A stretch of 64,000 bases of DNA, taken from Xenopus tropicalis. Taxonomy: Eukaryota; Chordata; Amphibia; Anura; Pipidae. Both the position numbers and the translations under genes were made by a program. Where the stretch lies: NCBI RefSeq assembly GCF_000004195.4, contig NC_030679.2, positions 143,585,539-143,649,538 of the forward strand. Reading direction: 5' to 3'. Below the pieces are notes generated by a model that saw nothing but the letters and a program-made list of their open reading frames with translations, made no database searches and had not been told where the DNA came from. Below are positions 1 to 11,000 of the stretch, one piece after another. Within the stretch, counting starts at the first letter, position 1; the number at the start of each line of letters is the position of its first letter.

Positions 1-174
1 GGGGCGCCAGGCAGGAACCTCTCCTGCCTACCCCTAGCTCCTTTTTCATTGCCCCCGCCGCTTGTCAATACGAGGTGGGGGCAATGAACTATCGCCTAAC
101 CACGGGCGGAAGGTGCAGGGGAGAGGTGGCCGACCCTGTTGCCTAGGGCGCCCGGTAGGCTTGGCCTGCCACTG
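1..174. mobile_element. Right end of a hAT-like DNA transposon, truncated by the window edge
   Basis: The sequence ends in GGCCTGCCACTG, which read in reverse starts CAGTGGCAGGCC, the CAGTG-type terminus common in hAT elements. An internal inverted repeat lies at 45-56 and 77-88 (TTCATTGCCCCC and its complement). The left end lies outside the window, so a target duplication cannot be checked. There is no coding sequence. The assignment rests on terminus style only. Confidence 0.4.
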
Positions 175-404
175 CGTGTGACATTCACATCATGTCTTTT
201 TGACCATAGAATTTTATCTGGACTTTATATCCCGGCTGTTTCATTTGTCTACACTCTCTGGACCCTCTCTAAACTCTAATTAGAGTCTGTAGCCAGTCCT
301 AAGGTCTAGTTGGATAAGTTTGTTGTGCTATATACACTTAAGAGCCCATCTTGAAGGTCAACTAAGATGGCATTTGGGGTGAAAAGTCATTTAATGTCCT
401 GGAC

Positions 405-705
405 CAGGGATCCCCGACCTTTTTTACTCATGAGCCACACTCGGATGTAAAAAATGTTGATGAACCGCACAAGCATGAAAAAGGTTCTTGGGGATGCCCA
501 ATAAGGGCTGTGGTTGGCCAGTCCTAAGGTCTAGTTGGATCAGGGCTGTGGTTGGTGCTTGGAGTAAAACTGTGTCTCTGTGCTTCCAAAACTTGTCTCC
601 AAGCCAGAAATGTAAAAATGGCCACCTACTTTTGGCCACTGGGCGCAACATCAATGGGGTTGGTGAGCAACATGCTGCCCACAAGCGACTGGTTGGGCAT
701 CACTG
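405..705. mobile_element. Non-autonomous hAT element (MITE), 301 bp
   Basis: The termini are CAGGGATCCCCGACC on the left and, reversed, CAGTGATGCCCAACC on the right. The element is flanked by TCCTGGAC (397-404) and TCCTGGAT (706-713), an 8-bp target duplication with one mismatch, as hAT transposases make. It has no transposase coding sequence. It lies about 270 bp beyond the stop codon of N1. Confidence 0.75.
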
Positions 706-922
706 TCCTGGATATTCTCGGAACTATGGCTGAATGACAAATATCTTTTAAAGATATTAGGTTGGGGGCTTTGACCTAGATGGGTTTGAACTAAAAATGC
801 CCAACATCCTCTGGTCTATATTGACTCTGGTGGCATCTCTTGTAAAGGCCCAAGAAAGTGGTGACAAAATTCCAGATGGAAAAAAAATGAAATCACTTAT
901 ATGTGGGTTGGGCAAGTAGGTT

Positions 923-928
923 TTTATT
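923..928 (-). terminator. Candidate poly(A) signal of N1
   Basis: AATAAA on the minus strand about 50 bp downstream of the N1 stop codon. Position and orientation fit cleavage and polyadenylation of N1. There is no transcript evidence. Confidence 0.5.
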
Positions 929-978
929 GGTGTCTAGTATCTTGGAATAATGTGTGCTGACAAATTTGGTTGCGACTA

Positions 979-3405
979 CTAGATATCCTGCTCTAGGACA
1001 AGTTGCTTATTCCATAGAGGAAATGGGGTAATCCCTTGGCAGAACTGAGTAAGCACAGCTTCAAGACTCTTTTCTGCATACAAGAAGCAAATAACACCAC
1101 CCCCTGTGGGTAGTAAACGCACTCCTTCAATCAGCTGGTGTAGGACATGGGCTTGTGCAGCAATAGGATCAGTTCCAAACAGGTCAATGTCAAACCGATG
1201 CATACCATCTCCTAGGGGCACAGAGTAGGGAGGGGTGCCCAGGCTAAGGAACTCAGATGAAGGAGAAATGGCATCACTGGTATTTCTGGATTTAGAGGTT
1301 TTGGCAGAGTCACTTGTCTCTTCACAGTGTTCAGAATGGAACCAGACAACTCCTCTTTGTAGCAACAACTCTAGGTTGGACCTGTGGGTAGATAGAGGAA
1401 GCCAACCTTGGATAAGAAGCCCCTTGGGAAGCAACACCTCGGCGGTACAGGAATTCTCAAACAAACTTAGGACTGCTTCAGGAGTAAGGACAACAAGAGG
1501 TCTTCTCCCATATGCACTCTGCACCCGATGCTTCAGCAACTTGACAGCATGGTCTAGTTGGTCATGGGGCAAGATCACTGAGACCACTGCCTAAAAGAGT
1601 GAGTTAAAGGAGAAATCAAACACAAAAATAAGAAAGAAGGCAGGCCCCAAAAAATAATTTAGGTTTCTAGTATCAGTACAGACATGGACATGTATACGAA
1701 CAGAGCCTTAATGGCTCCCTATCTACGATGAATGCTAGCTCTTGAGCCCTGTAGAGCTCCTATACCATGTACCTTCAGGCAATTATGAGAGCTGATCTGC
1801 AAAAAGGCAACTTAACACATCTGTTCAAGGTAGAAGGCCATTTCAGCATTTACACTTGGGCAAAACTATGTAAGGGATTTTGATGGATGGTCAGACCCTC
1901 AGGTGAGAGATGGTTCTTGCTACCAATCAGGAACAGGACAAGGCAGGAGAAGGATAAAGTGGGCATAGACACAGGACTAGGCAGAAGCAGGACGGTCTCA
2001 GCCCAGGAACAGCACCAGGAAGGACTGAGGTATGAACAAGACCAGATGTTGAATAGGGTCTGGGGCAGGAACAGAATGAGAGAACTTACCAGCTGCTCTT
2101 CTGGCCTAGTCGTTAAGAAGATCAACCAGAAACCCGGAGGCTCCAGGCTTGAATCACAGCCACATCTTACATTCTGTTCGTGCAGATCTGTGTGAATTGC
2201 ACCTTGCAGAACATCTCTGGTCTTATTCGGTAGTAGTCTAATGTTCACTTCTGGCTCAAGTGTTATGCACAGAACTGACACAAAGACTTTTTAACATTGT
2301 GGCATGTCTTGAATGAACATCAGACATGGCTTGGCACTACCATGGATTAGTGTTGCCCAAACTATACTTACTATACTTACACAAACCATGGTCCTAAAAT
2401 GTGTCCCCCAGCACTGTTGGGTTGAGGGATTAAGGGGGAGAACTTACTAGTAGAGTAACAAAATGAAGGCCCAGTAATGTTGAAAAGAGAAATAAAAAAT
2501 TACAATGATCAAGCTCCATCCCAACCAAGAGGGATGATTAAAAACTAGTGCTTCCAAAAACGTGTGGTTCCAAAAGTCTATTGGTTCATCTTTGTCACAT
2601 GGTATAATAGAATCTATGAAGATAAAGCTCATTGCTAATTATTAACTGCCATAGACTATGTAGAGAGAGGTTTATACAGCCAAGCTATCTACTCATGGTA
2701 TGAGATATGGAGTTACACGTGAATATGTGGGTCCATCGCCTACGTATTTCTCCAAACTTTTATATAATTATCTTGTACAACCTGTCTGGAATACATACTT
2801 GTTGCACCTATGTACATTTCAGAGTAAGATGTGCGGTCACAAAGGGAACATTATGAGGGGGCTTCAGGTAAATACCTTGGAATGTAACATTCGGTACTTG
2901 CTCAGCATTGAAGGCGTGGGTTCTTCTAGCCGTGTTAGGCGAATTCTGGTGACATCAGGATAATTAGAGCGCAGGTTGTCTATGCATGTCTGCTGCATTA
3001 TCCCTGCCACCCCACGACCTCTCATCCTGGGTGAAACACGTAGACCTTGAAGAACAGCAGTGACACCCGCATCTACCACAACAAAGGACTCAAAGCCCAC
3101 CTTATGAAGGAAAAGACCACAACCTTCAGTAGGTAGAATGCCTTCTTCTCCTATAGTATCAAGTTATATATTTATCAGCATGTACAAGGGTTGCCAAGGG
3201 GTTGGCAGGTTGTACCCCTACTCACCACTCTTCCATCGAACTTGGCCAGGAACATCCTCCGCTGAGGGTCTTCCAGCCACTCATGGTACCTAACTGGAAG
3301 ATAATCCACCCCACTGTATACTCCTTCTGAGATGGACATCACCTGCTCATAGTCACGGGCAGTGGCAGGACGAACCTGTATGTCTTGTGGAGTTGGCCGA
3401 GACAT
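979..3405 (-). CDS. nat16-like: N1: NAT16 / histidine N-acetyltransferase-like protein, diverged copy
   Basis: Three coding exons: 3226-3405, 2876-3100 and 979-1590 (338 aa plus stop). All junctions are phase 0 with GT..AG introns of 125 bp and 1285 bp. I chose the ATG at 3405 because it aligns with the starts of the other four copies. Family knowledge: NAT16-type GNAT enzymes acetylate histidine (known from fish lens and brain). Visible features are SISEGVYSGVDYLP near residue 25, LRVSPRMRGRGVAG (the acetyl-CoA loop RxxGxxG type) near residue 80, and the C-terminal half with LPKGLLIQGWLPL and FDIDLFGTDP, ending LVLEQDI as in mammalian NAT16. It differs clearly from N2-N5: the linker in exon 3 is shorter and the C-terminal tail is missing. 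No lesion is seen. Substrate specificity is inferred from family. Confidence 0.88.
2090..2230 (+). repeat. tRNA-derived SINE-like fragment in intron 2 of N1
   Basis: The segment has a tRNA-like layout: a box-A-like GCCTAGTCGTTAAGA followed about 40 bp later by a box-B-like GGCTTGAATC. It sits antisense to N1 inside intron 2. The remaining intron sequence (1591-2089 and 2231-2875) shows no other feature I can name. An isolated tRNA pseudogene is the alternative. Confidence 0.35.
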
Positions 3406-3890
3406 GGCAAACACTGCCTTCACCTGTAGTCACTCACACAAAATGAACTTTCCCCTTAAAAGCAAAGGTCTCGGAACGTAACAAACCAAAGTCTAAGATC
3501 CCTCCTCTTATTGTGCAACGTGCACTGCTTACAGAATACAATAATAATTCAAAGGGCACAATATAGTGCCTTCCTTTCAAGAACTTTCTAATACATTCTT
3601 ACTGAAGCAAAGATAGATTAGTAGGAGTGAGTAACCAGGGTTATCTTTAGTGGTGAGGCCCTGGGGCAAATCCTTAAGGACTTCATTGTTTGAGAAAGCA
3701 TTTAGGGTGTGTCAAATCAGATTCAATATTGATATTAGAGAGCTACGCAGGGGTCTAGAACACTAGGCCACCAAACAAGGCTTGATTTTGTTAGCTATTG
3801 TTATTACTGTAATAAGAAGGGAGATGACCATTTAGAGCTCCCTTGGCAGTGGTGGGTTTATTGGGTGTGGTTATGGTATGGGTGGGATGG
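3405..3890. other. Region 5' of N1, no gene seen
   Basis: CTACAG just upstream of the N1 ATG (around 3424-3429, minus strand) is a plausible 3' splice site for a non-coding first exon. Nothing else recognisable lies in this stretch. Confidence 0.35.
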
Positions 3891-3967
3891 CAAAAGGTTT
3901 AGTGAATAGAACATGGGTGAGCTTTTATGTATTAACCTCTAAACTCACATTTTGATAAATCTGCCCC
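3890..3967. mobile_element. One end of a Harbinger-like MITE
   Basis: Ends with TTGATAAATCTGCCCC followed by TTA. The reversed terminus GGGGCAGATTTATCAA is typical of frog Harbinger-type MITEs that duplicate a 3-bp target. I could not find the matching left end. A related end occurs at 52860-52935. Confidence 0.45.
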
Positions 3968-4453
3968 TTAATAAGAGCCCCAATGTGCAAAAATTTGACT
4001 GTGATAACACACGCCCCTGGGTACAGCAGGTACTCGGCAGTCAGAAGTCTCTCTGTCCCACACTTCTCTACCTATTTTTATATTAGTCCAGGAGAGCTGT
4101 CCTTACGAACATTTTGCACCTTTCCTTCTCATTGGTGGTTTCAAAGCCCCCAACAAGGTCCTCAGCTCTGATGCATGCTGGGTAATGTAGTCCTGTCCAT
4201 ACAAACTCTATATAAGGAGATGCAGGTTAGTTGTGGTGAGTTTCTGTTCATGTTTCTTCAATCCGCCGCCCCTCCATCTTTTGTATGTAGATATTACCTG
4301 CTAATGGAACTCTCTGGGGTTCCTCTTGGACCAACCTTCCCAAACCATTGGAAGGTAGACCCAGCCTGAAGGCCACTTGAGGTGAGCTTTGAAGACTGAT
4401 GCTTATTTACGGTCTTAGTATCTATCATAATTCTTTTGTTCATAATATATATA

Positions 4454-4814
4454 GGGGGAGATTTACTAATCCACAAACAGTCCGAAGGCGTCCGAATGCG
4501 TTTTTTTGTAATGATCTGTATTTTTGCGACTTTTTCGTCGCCGTCGTGACGTTTTCGTATGTCCCGCGATTTTTTCGTATACTTTCCGCGACTTTTTTGT
4601 CACCGTCACGAAAAAATCGGATTGGTTTTTCCGGCGTTTAATATCGTGCAATACAAAAAAATCGCGACGACGGCGAAATAATCGCGCAAAATACGATAAA
4701 GTCGCAACGGCGCCGAAACAGTTGCGACAAATATGAAAAAGTCGCAAAATTTTCGTTTCCAATACGATTTTTTCCCTTTCGGGATTCGGATTCGTGGATT
4801 AGTAAATCTGCCCC
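4454..4814. mobile_element. MITE with 20-bp inverted ends, 361 bp
   Basis: Left end GGGGGAGATTTACTAATCC and right end GGATTAGTAAATCTGCCCC are inverted repeats. ATA flanks both sides. The interior is rich in TTTTTCG/CGAAAAA runs, which make overlapping shadow reading frames but no gene. It belongs to the same general type as 7190-7628. Confidence 0.65.
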
Positions 4815-5112
4815 ATAGTCTCGCGTTATCGGCACTCACCAAACACAAAAAGCATTGGCCGGGTGCTGATCCACAGAACACGTCCAATACTTGAAAAGCA
4901 CTCACGGCATACGATTCAATAGAATCAATTTTTTATTTAAACAAAACATCTACGCGTTTCAATCCATATACGATCGTCATCAGGATAGTGACAGGAAGTG
5001 AGGTGCAAGGTTAAATACAAACGTTATCCAATCAGTGCAAACAAACAATTACCAAGATTTAACCCCATGTATGTCATATAAAATTCCCTTGTAATGTCTC
5101 AATTGATACAAT
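4815..5112. other. No gene recognised
   Basis: AT-rich sequence with an internal phrase of the GCGTTTCAATCC...CGTCATCAGG style seen in dispersed frog repeats. No coding potential and no clear terminal repeats. Confidence 0.3.
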
Positions 5113-5324
5113 GGGCCTGATTCACTAAAGGGCGATAAAACATGCGCTATTTTTAGTGTGCGCTAAAATTTTTACCGCGTCTTAATTTTGGCCATTTTTC
5201 ACACGATTCACTATAAGCATACTTGCGTTTTTTTACGCGCAATATTGCATGCGTTATTTAACTCGCGAATACTATTTCAATGCGGTATTTGCCGGTACAT
5301 GCGCTAAATTACGTGAATAGTCGC

Positions 5325-5753
5325 CGCATATGAATGGTAGCATAGAAATAGTGTATAAAAATTGTCGCTGCATATAAATGGTGTATATAAATATTAGCCA
5401 CATATAAATGGTAGCATATAAATGGTAGCATATAAATAGTAGCATATAAATAGTAGCCGCATATAAATAGTAGCATATAAATAGTAGCATATAAATATTA
5501 GCCACATATAAATAGTAGCCACGTATAAATGGTAGCATATAAATAGTAGCATATAAATAGTAGCCACATATAAATGGTAGCATATAAATAGTAGCATATA
5601 AATATTAGCCACATATAAATAGTAGCCACGTATAAATGGTAGCATATAAATAGTAGCATATAAATAGTAGCCACATATAAATGGTAGCATATAAATAGTA
5701 GCATATAAATATTAGCCACATATAAATAGTAGCCGCATATAAATAGTAGCCAC
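5325..5753. repeat. AT-rich short tandem array (about 14-bp unit)
   Basis: Repeats of CATATAAATAGTAG / CATATAAATGGTAG with CCACA or CCGCA spacers, inside the MITE at 5113-6490. Reading frames across it encode only a periodic YLY/ICYY pattern and are not genes. Confidence 0.85.
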
Positions 5754-6045
5754 TAGTGATGAGCAAATGTGTTCTGGTTTCTTTAGTGAAAAATTAGCAA
5801 ATCTTTCGAAAGATCCACGAAACGGCAAAAATCTTGTGCGGGCAAAAAAATTGTTGCCCGTGACTTTTATTTTTTGACGGTTGTATCAATTTTTGGATGT
5901 GCGGTGAATTTTTGCGTGGCGAATTTTTTCCTGCGTTTTGCCATTGGCGGATTGTTTTGTGAAACGCATGAAAAAATCCGCCGCGAAAAAATTCAACGCA
6001 CGTCCAAAAATTCGCTGCGAATCCATGCCTGCCGAAACATTTCAA
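5754..6045. mobile_element. Degenerate hAT MITE of the TAGTGATGAGC family, nested
   Basis: Begins TAGTGATGAGCAAATGTG and has the internal ATTCGCTGCGAATCCATGCC block seen in the better copies at 32234-32547 and 46988-47203. The right terminus is eroded. Confidence 0.5.
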
Positions 6046-6601
6046 ATAATATAATAGTTGCGCAAATGAACGCACGCCATGTTAGCCATACACGCCAATA
6101 CTTGCAGAAAATTACTGTATTAATTAAAATGACCATTTCGCTGCAAACTGGCGGCTGCGTCACTCTGGGGGAAACACAGACTTGAATAAATAACACTAAG
6201 TCCATATTTTATTGCAAAAAACTCATTTACTGTACTTTTCTATAATTTTTCGCCTGCCTGTAGTAGGTGTTAATTTTCACATAGCCGAATGCGATATTTA
6301 GCGCACAAAAGTTATAGTGAATCATGCGATCGTATTCTTTTCAGCGCGGAAATGAACGCATGCGGTAAAACTAGCGCGAGAAATACCCCATGCGAAAATG
6401 CCGATTTTTCGCACGTGATAATACTATGGTGAATCGCAAATGATCGCGTCTTTTTTACCGCAAAAAAGCGCACTTTAGTGAATCAGGCCCAATGTGTATT
6501 GGTGTATTGGTCAAATAAAAAAAGGATTTTCTTTATATGTGAAAAAAGGGCACCTATATTTTTTGCTATAGTTATAAAAAGTGAATAATCACAAGGAGAT
6601 T

Positions 6602-6660
6602 GTTAAAAACATCATACTCCAATATTACGATTACTAATATTGGAGTATGATGTTTTTAAC
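6602..6660. repeat. Perfect 26-bp stem hairpin with 7-nt loop
   Basis: Arms 6602-6627 and 6635-6660 are exact reverse complements, separated by CGATTAC. The sequence is AT-rich. It could be a tiny foldback MITE or a chance-preserved palindrome. No mature small RNA can be claimed. Confidence 0.85.
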
Positions 6661-7059
6661 ATTCCTTTCACATAGGGAATAGGCTCAGACCCCCATTGTT
6701 CCATAGAGCTTTGTGGAGTTCTTGGGTCTTTGGGTCACCTTCAGAACCAAGCTTCAGTGTTAGCTAGCCTATCATTACATAGAATTTCTCCATCTAGAAA
6801 TGGACATTTGATGATTTGTATCAGTAAAATCTTCCTGATATTTTGGAAGTCACCCGTATTTGTATCACCAGCAGGGGGCACATAAGGGGCGTGTCTAGGG
6901 TGTGGTCAGAGTGCCCTTTAGGCATAGACAATATAACCTAGATTCTGTTCCAGGGAGGATGATGCCTCGATATTCTTTTAATACTGATTCCTTAATATTA
7001 TCTCTTAGGAAATCTTCCAAAATCTTCCCCTTTTTATAGGTGCACAGGTCTGTACTTAC
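6661..7059. other. Upstream region of N1; no coding gene seen
   Basis: No ORF or transposon end recognised in most of it. Around 6955-7059 the sequence becomes similar to the regions upstream of N2, N3 and N4 (20441-20546, 30766-30871, 46856-46946), ending in a conserved splice donor. Confidence 0.4.
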
Positions 7060-7090
7060 CTGGATGAAAACTGATTTGGCAATGTTTAAG
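7060..7090 (-). other. Predicted non-coding 5' exon end of N1 with consensus donor
   Basis: On the minus strand the sequence reads CATCCAG|GTAAGTACAGACC, a near-perfect 5' splice site. The same donor and flanks occur upstream of N4 (CATGCAG|GTAAGTACAGACC) even though N1 and N4 are old paralogues, which argues for function. The exon's upstream limit and the transcription start are unknown. Confidence 0.5.
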
Positions 7091-7189
7091 AAAAAAGATC
7101 TGTAACCACTGAGGTAAGTTTGTTGGCATATACAGACTTGTGTGGCAATGGCTGTGGTACTACACCGTCTTTGAGTTGCTGTATTCCAA

Positions 7190-7628
7190 GGGGCTGATTA
7201 ACGAAGACACGAATTCCAACCGAATTGGAAAAATTCCGATTGGAAAACAAACATTTTGCGACTTTTTCGTATTTTTGGCGTTTTTTTTGGGCGACTTTAC
7301 GACTTTTCGGAAATTATCGCGACTTTTTCGTTACCAATACGATTTGCGCGAAAACACGCGAGTTTTTCGTAGCCATTCCGAAAGTTGCGCAAAATCTGGC
7401 GATTTTTTCGTAGCGTTAAAACTTGCGCGATTTTTTTTTCGTAAAAAAATCGCCAGATTTTGCGCAACTTTTGGAATGGCTACGAAAAACTCGCGTTTTC
7501 TCGCACAAATCGTATTGGTAACGAAAAAGTCGCGACAATTTTCCGAAAAAAATCGCAAAATACCGATCATTACGAAAAAAACGCAATCGGACGCATTCGG
7601 GCCGTTCGTGGGTTAGTAAATGTGCCCC
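7190..7628. mobile_element. Foldback MITE, 439 bp
   Basis: Ends GGGGCTGATTAACGAA and TTCGTGGGTTAGTAAATGTGCCCC are imperfect inverted repeats. Inside, about 7318-7412 pairs with 7446-7545 to give a long hairpin. Reading frames in both strands are mirror shadows of this palindrome. A target duplication is not clear. Confidence 0.7.
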
Positions 7629-8088
7629 CTAGTGTCCTTGTATAACATCTCATATAATATTCCAGAGCTATCAATGGATCCTTTCACTGTTTTGCTCTCC
7701 ATTCTAAGCTTTATGCTCTCTATAACTTATCAAGTTGCCTTGAGATAGCAATAACTAACAACCTCAGTAGTGTTGGCAGACAGTTGATCCAATCAGAATG
7801 GCACCTTGGAGATCATTGAGAAGTTTATTCCAAACTGTGAAGATCTTGATAACAGTGAACTCTCAGATAGGTCAAAAGATCATAATATGATCCACTCCAG
7901 CAAATCTATGTGGGTACCAAAATGGAGTCTAGAAGCAGGGCTGCCAGATTTATTTTCCCAAACCAGCCAAAGCCAGTTCTAAAACCAGCCCCAAAACTAG
8001 CCAAAAGCCACATATACATATGGGTGTGTTGAACTACAACTCTCAGCAGCCCCAAGATATCCTGAGAGTTATAGCTTAAGGGTCAACT

Positions 8089-11000
8089 GCAGAACTGCCC
8101 CACATCCCAGTAGAAAGTAACAGTACAATCACATACCCTATAGAGCAGGGGGTAGAACTGCCCCACATCCCAGTAGAAAGTAACGGTACAATCACATACC
8201 CTATAGAGAAGGGGGTAGAACTGCCCCACATCCCAGTAGAAAGTAACGGTACAATCACATACCCTATAGAGCAGGGAGCAGGGGGTAGAACTGCCCCACA
8301 TCCCAGTAGAAAGTAACAGTACAATCACATACCCTATAGAGCAGGGGGTAGAACTGCCCCACATCCCAGTAGAAAGTAACAGTACAATCACATACCCTAT
8401 AGAGCAGGGGGTAGAACTGCCCCACATCCCAGTAGAAAGTAACGGTACAATCACATACCCTATAGAGAAGGGGGTAGAACTGCCCCACATCCCAGTAGAA
8501 AGTAACGGTACAATCACATACCCTATAGAGCAGGGGGTAGAACTGCCCCACATCCCAGTAGAAAGTAACAGTACAATCACATACCCTATAGAGCAGGGGG
8601 TAGAACTGCCCCACATCCCAGTAGAAAGTAACAGTACAATCACATACCCTATAGAGCAGGGAGCAGGGGGTAGAACTGCCCCACATCCCAGTAGAAAGTA
8701 ACAGTACAATCACATACCCTATAGAGCAGGGAGCAGGGGGTAGAACTGCCCCACATCCCAGTAGAAAGTAACAGTACAATCACATACCCTATAGAGCAGG
8801 GGGTAGAACTGCCCCACATCCCAGTAGAAAGTAACAGTACAATCACATACCCTATAGAGCAGGGGGTAGAACTGCCCCACATCCCAGTAGAAAGTAACAG
8901 TACAATCACATACCCTATAGAGCAGGGAGCAGGGGGTAGAACTGCCCCACATCCCAGTAGAAAGTAACGGTACAATCACATACCCTATAGAGCAGGGAGC
9001 AGGGGGTAGAACTGCCCCACATCCCAGTAGAAAGTAACAGTACAATCACATACCCTATAGAGCAGGGAGCAGGGGGGTAGAACTGCCCCACATCCCAGTA
9101 GAAAGTAATGGTACAATCACATACCCTATAGAGCAGGGGGTAGAACTGCCCCACATCCCAGTAGAAAGTAATGGTACAATCACATACCCTATAGAGCAGG
9201 GGGTAGAACTGCCCCACATCCCAGTAGAAAGTAACAGTACAATCACATACCCTATAGAGCAGGGGGTAGAACTGCCCCACATCCCAGTAGAAAGTAACAG
9301 TACAGTCACATACCCTATAGAGCAGGGGGTAGAACTGCCCCACATCCCAGTAGAAAGTAACAGTACAATCACATACCCTATAGAGCAGGGAGCAGGGGGT
9401 AGAACTGCCCCACATCCCAGTAGAAAGTAACAGTACAGTCACATACCCTATAGAGCAGGGGGTAGAACTGCCCCACATCCCAGTAGAAAGTAACAGTACA
9501 ATCACATACCCTATAGAGCAGGGAGCAGGGGGTAGAACTGCCCCACATCCCAGTAGAAAGTAACAGTACAATCACATACCCTATAGAGCAGGGAGCAGGG
9601 GGTAGAACTGCCCCACATCCCAGTAGAAAGTAACAGTACAGTCACATACCCTATAGAGCAGGGAGCAGGGGGTAGAACTGCCCCACATCCCAGTAGAAAG
9701 TAACAGTACAATCACATACCCTATAGAGCAGGGAGCAGGGGGTAGAACTGCCCCACATCCCAGTAGAAAGTAACAGTACAGTCACATACCCTATAGAGCA
9801 GGGAGCAGGGGGTAGAACTGCCCCACATCCCAGTAGAAAGTAACAGTACAATCACATACCCTATAGAGCAGGGAGCAGGGGGTAGAACTGCCCCACATCC
9901 CAGTAGAAAGTAACAGTACAATCACATACCCTATAGAGCAGGGAGCAGGGGGTAGAACTGCCCCACATCCCAGTAGAAAGTAATGGTACAATCACATACC
10001 CTATAGAGCAGGGAGCAGGGGGTAGAACTGCCCCACATCCCAGTAGAAAGTAACAGTACAATCACATACCCTATAGAGCATGGGGTAGAACTGCCCCACA
10101 TCCCAGTAGAAAGTAACAGTACAATCACATACCCTATAGAGCAGGGAGCAGGGGGTAGAACTGCCCCACATCCCAGTAGAAAGTAACAGTACAATCACAT
10201 ACCCTATAGAGCAGGGAGCAGGGGGTAGAACTGCCCCACATCCCAGTAGAAAGTAACAGTACAATCACATACCCTATAGAGCAGGGGGTAGAACTGCCCC
10301 ACATCCCAGTAGAAAGTAACAGTACAATCACATACCCTATAGAGCAGGGAGCAGGGGGTAGAACTGCCCCACATCCCAGTAGAAAGTAACAGTACAATCA
10401 CATACCCTATAGAGCAGGGGGTAGAACTGCCCCACATCCCAGTAGAAAGTAACAGTACAATCACATACCCTATAGAGCAGGGAGCAGGGGGTAGAACTGC
10501 CCCACATCCCAGTAGAAAGTAACAGTACAATCACATACCCTATAGAGCAGGGAGCAGGGGGTAGAACTGCCCCACATCCCAGTAGAAAGTAACAGTACAA
10601 TCACATACCCTATAGAACAGGTAGCAGGGGGTAGAACTGCCCCACATCCCAGTAGAAAGTAACAGTACAATCACATACCCTATAGAGCAGGGGGTAGAAC
10701 TGCCCCACATCCCAGTAGAAAGTAACAGTACAATCACATACCCTATAGAGCAGGGGGTAGAACTGCCCCACATCCCAGTAGAAAGTAACAGTACAATCAC
10801 ATACCCTATAGAGCAGGGGGTAGAACTGCCCCACATCCCAGTAGAAAGTAACAGTACAATCACATACCCTATAGAGCAGGGGGTAGAACTGCCCCACATC
10901 CCAGTAGAAAGTAACGGTACAATCACATACCCTATAGAGCAGGGAGCAGGGGGTAGAACTGCCCCACATCCCAGTAGAAAGTAACGGTACAATCACATAC

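Larger units (their letters stand above)
5113..6490. mobile_element. MITE, about 1.38 kb, with nested material
   Basis: Left end GGGCCTGATTCACTAAAG and right end CTTTAGTGAATCAGGCCC are perfect inverted repeats with AAT on both flanks. Sub-terminal CGC-rich words are also mirrored. The length is inflated by an internal AT-rich tandem array and a nested hAT MITE fragment. No transposase is present. Confidence 0.75.

Noticed and set aside
2090..2165. Functional tRNA gene
   Set aside because: Box A and B are only approximate, and I cannot build a full cloverleaf or acceptor stem; a SINE fragment is more likely.
4399..4905. Several 60-100-codon frames rich in FFV and RRR
   Set aside because: Mirror-image shadows from TTTTTCG/CGAAAAA words in a MITE.
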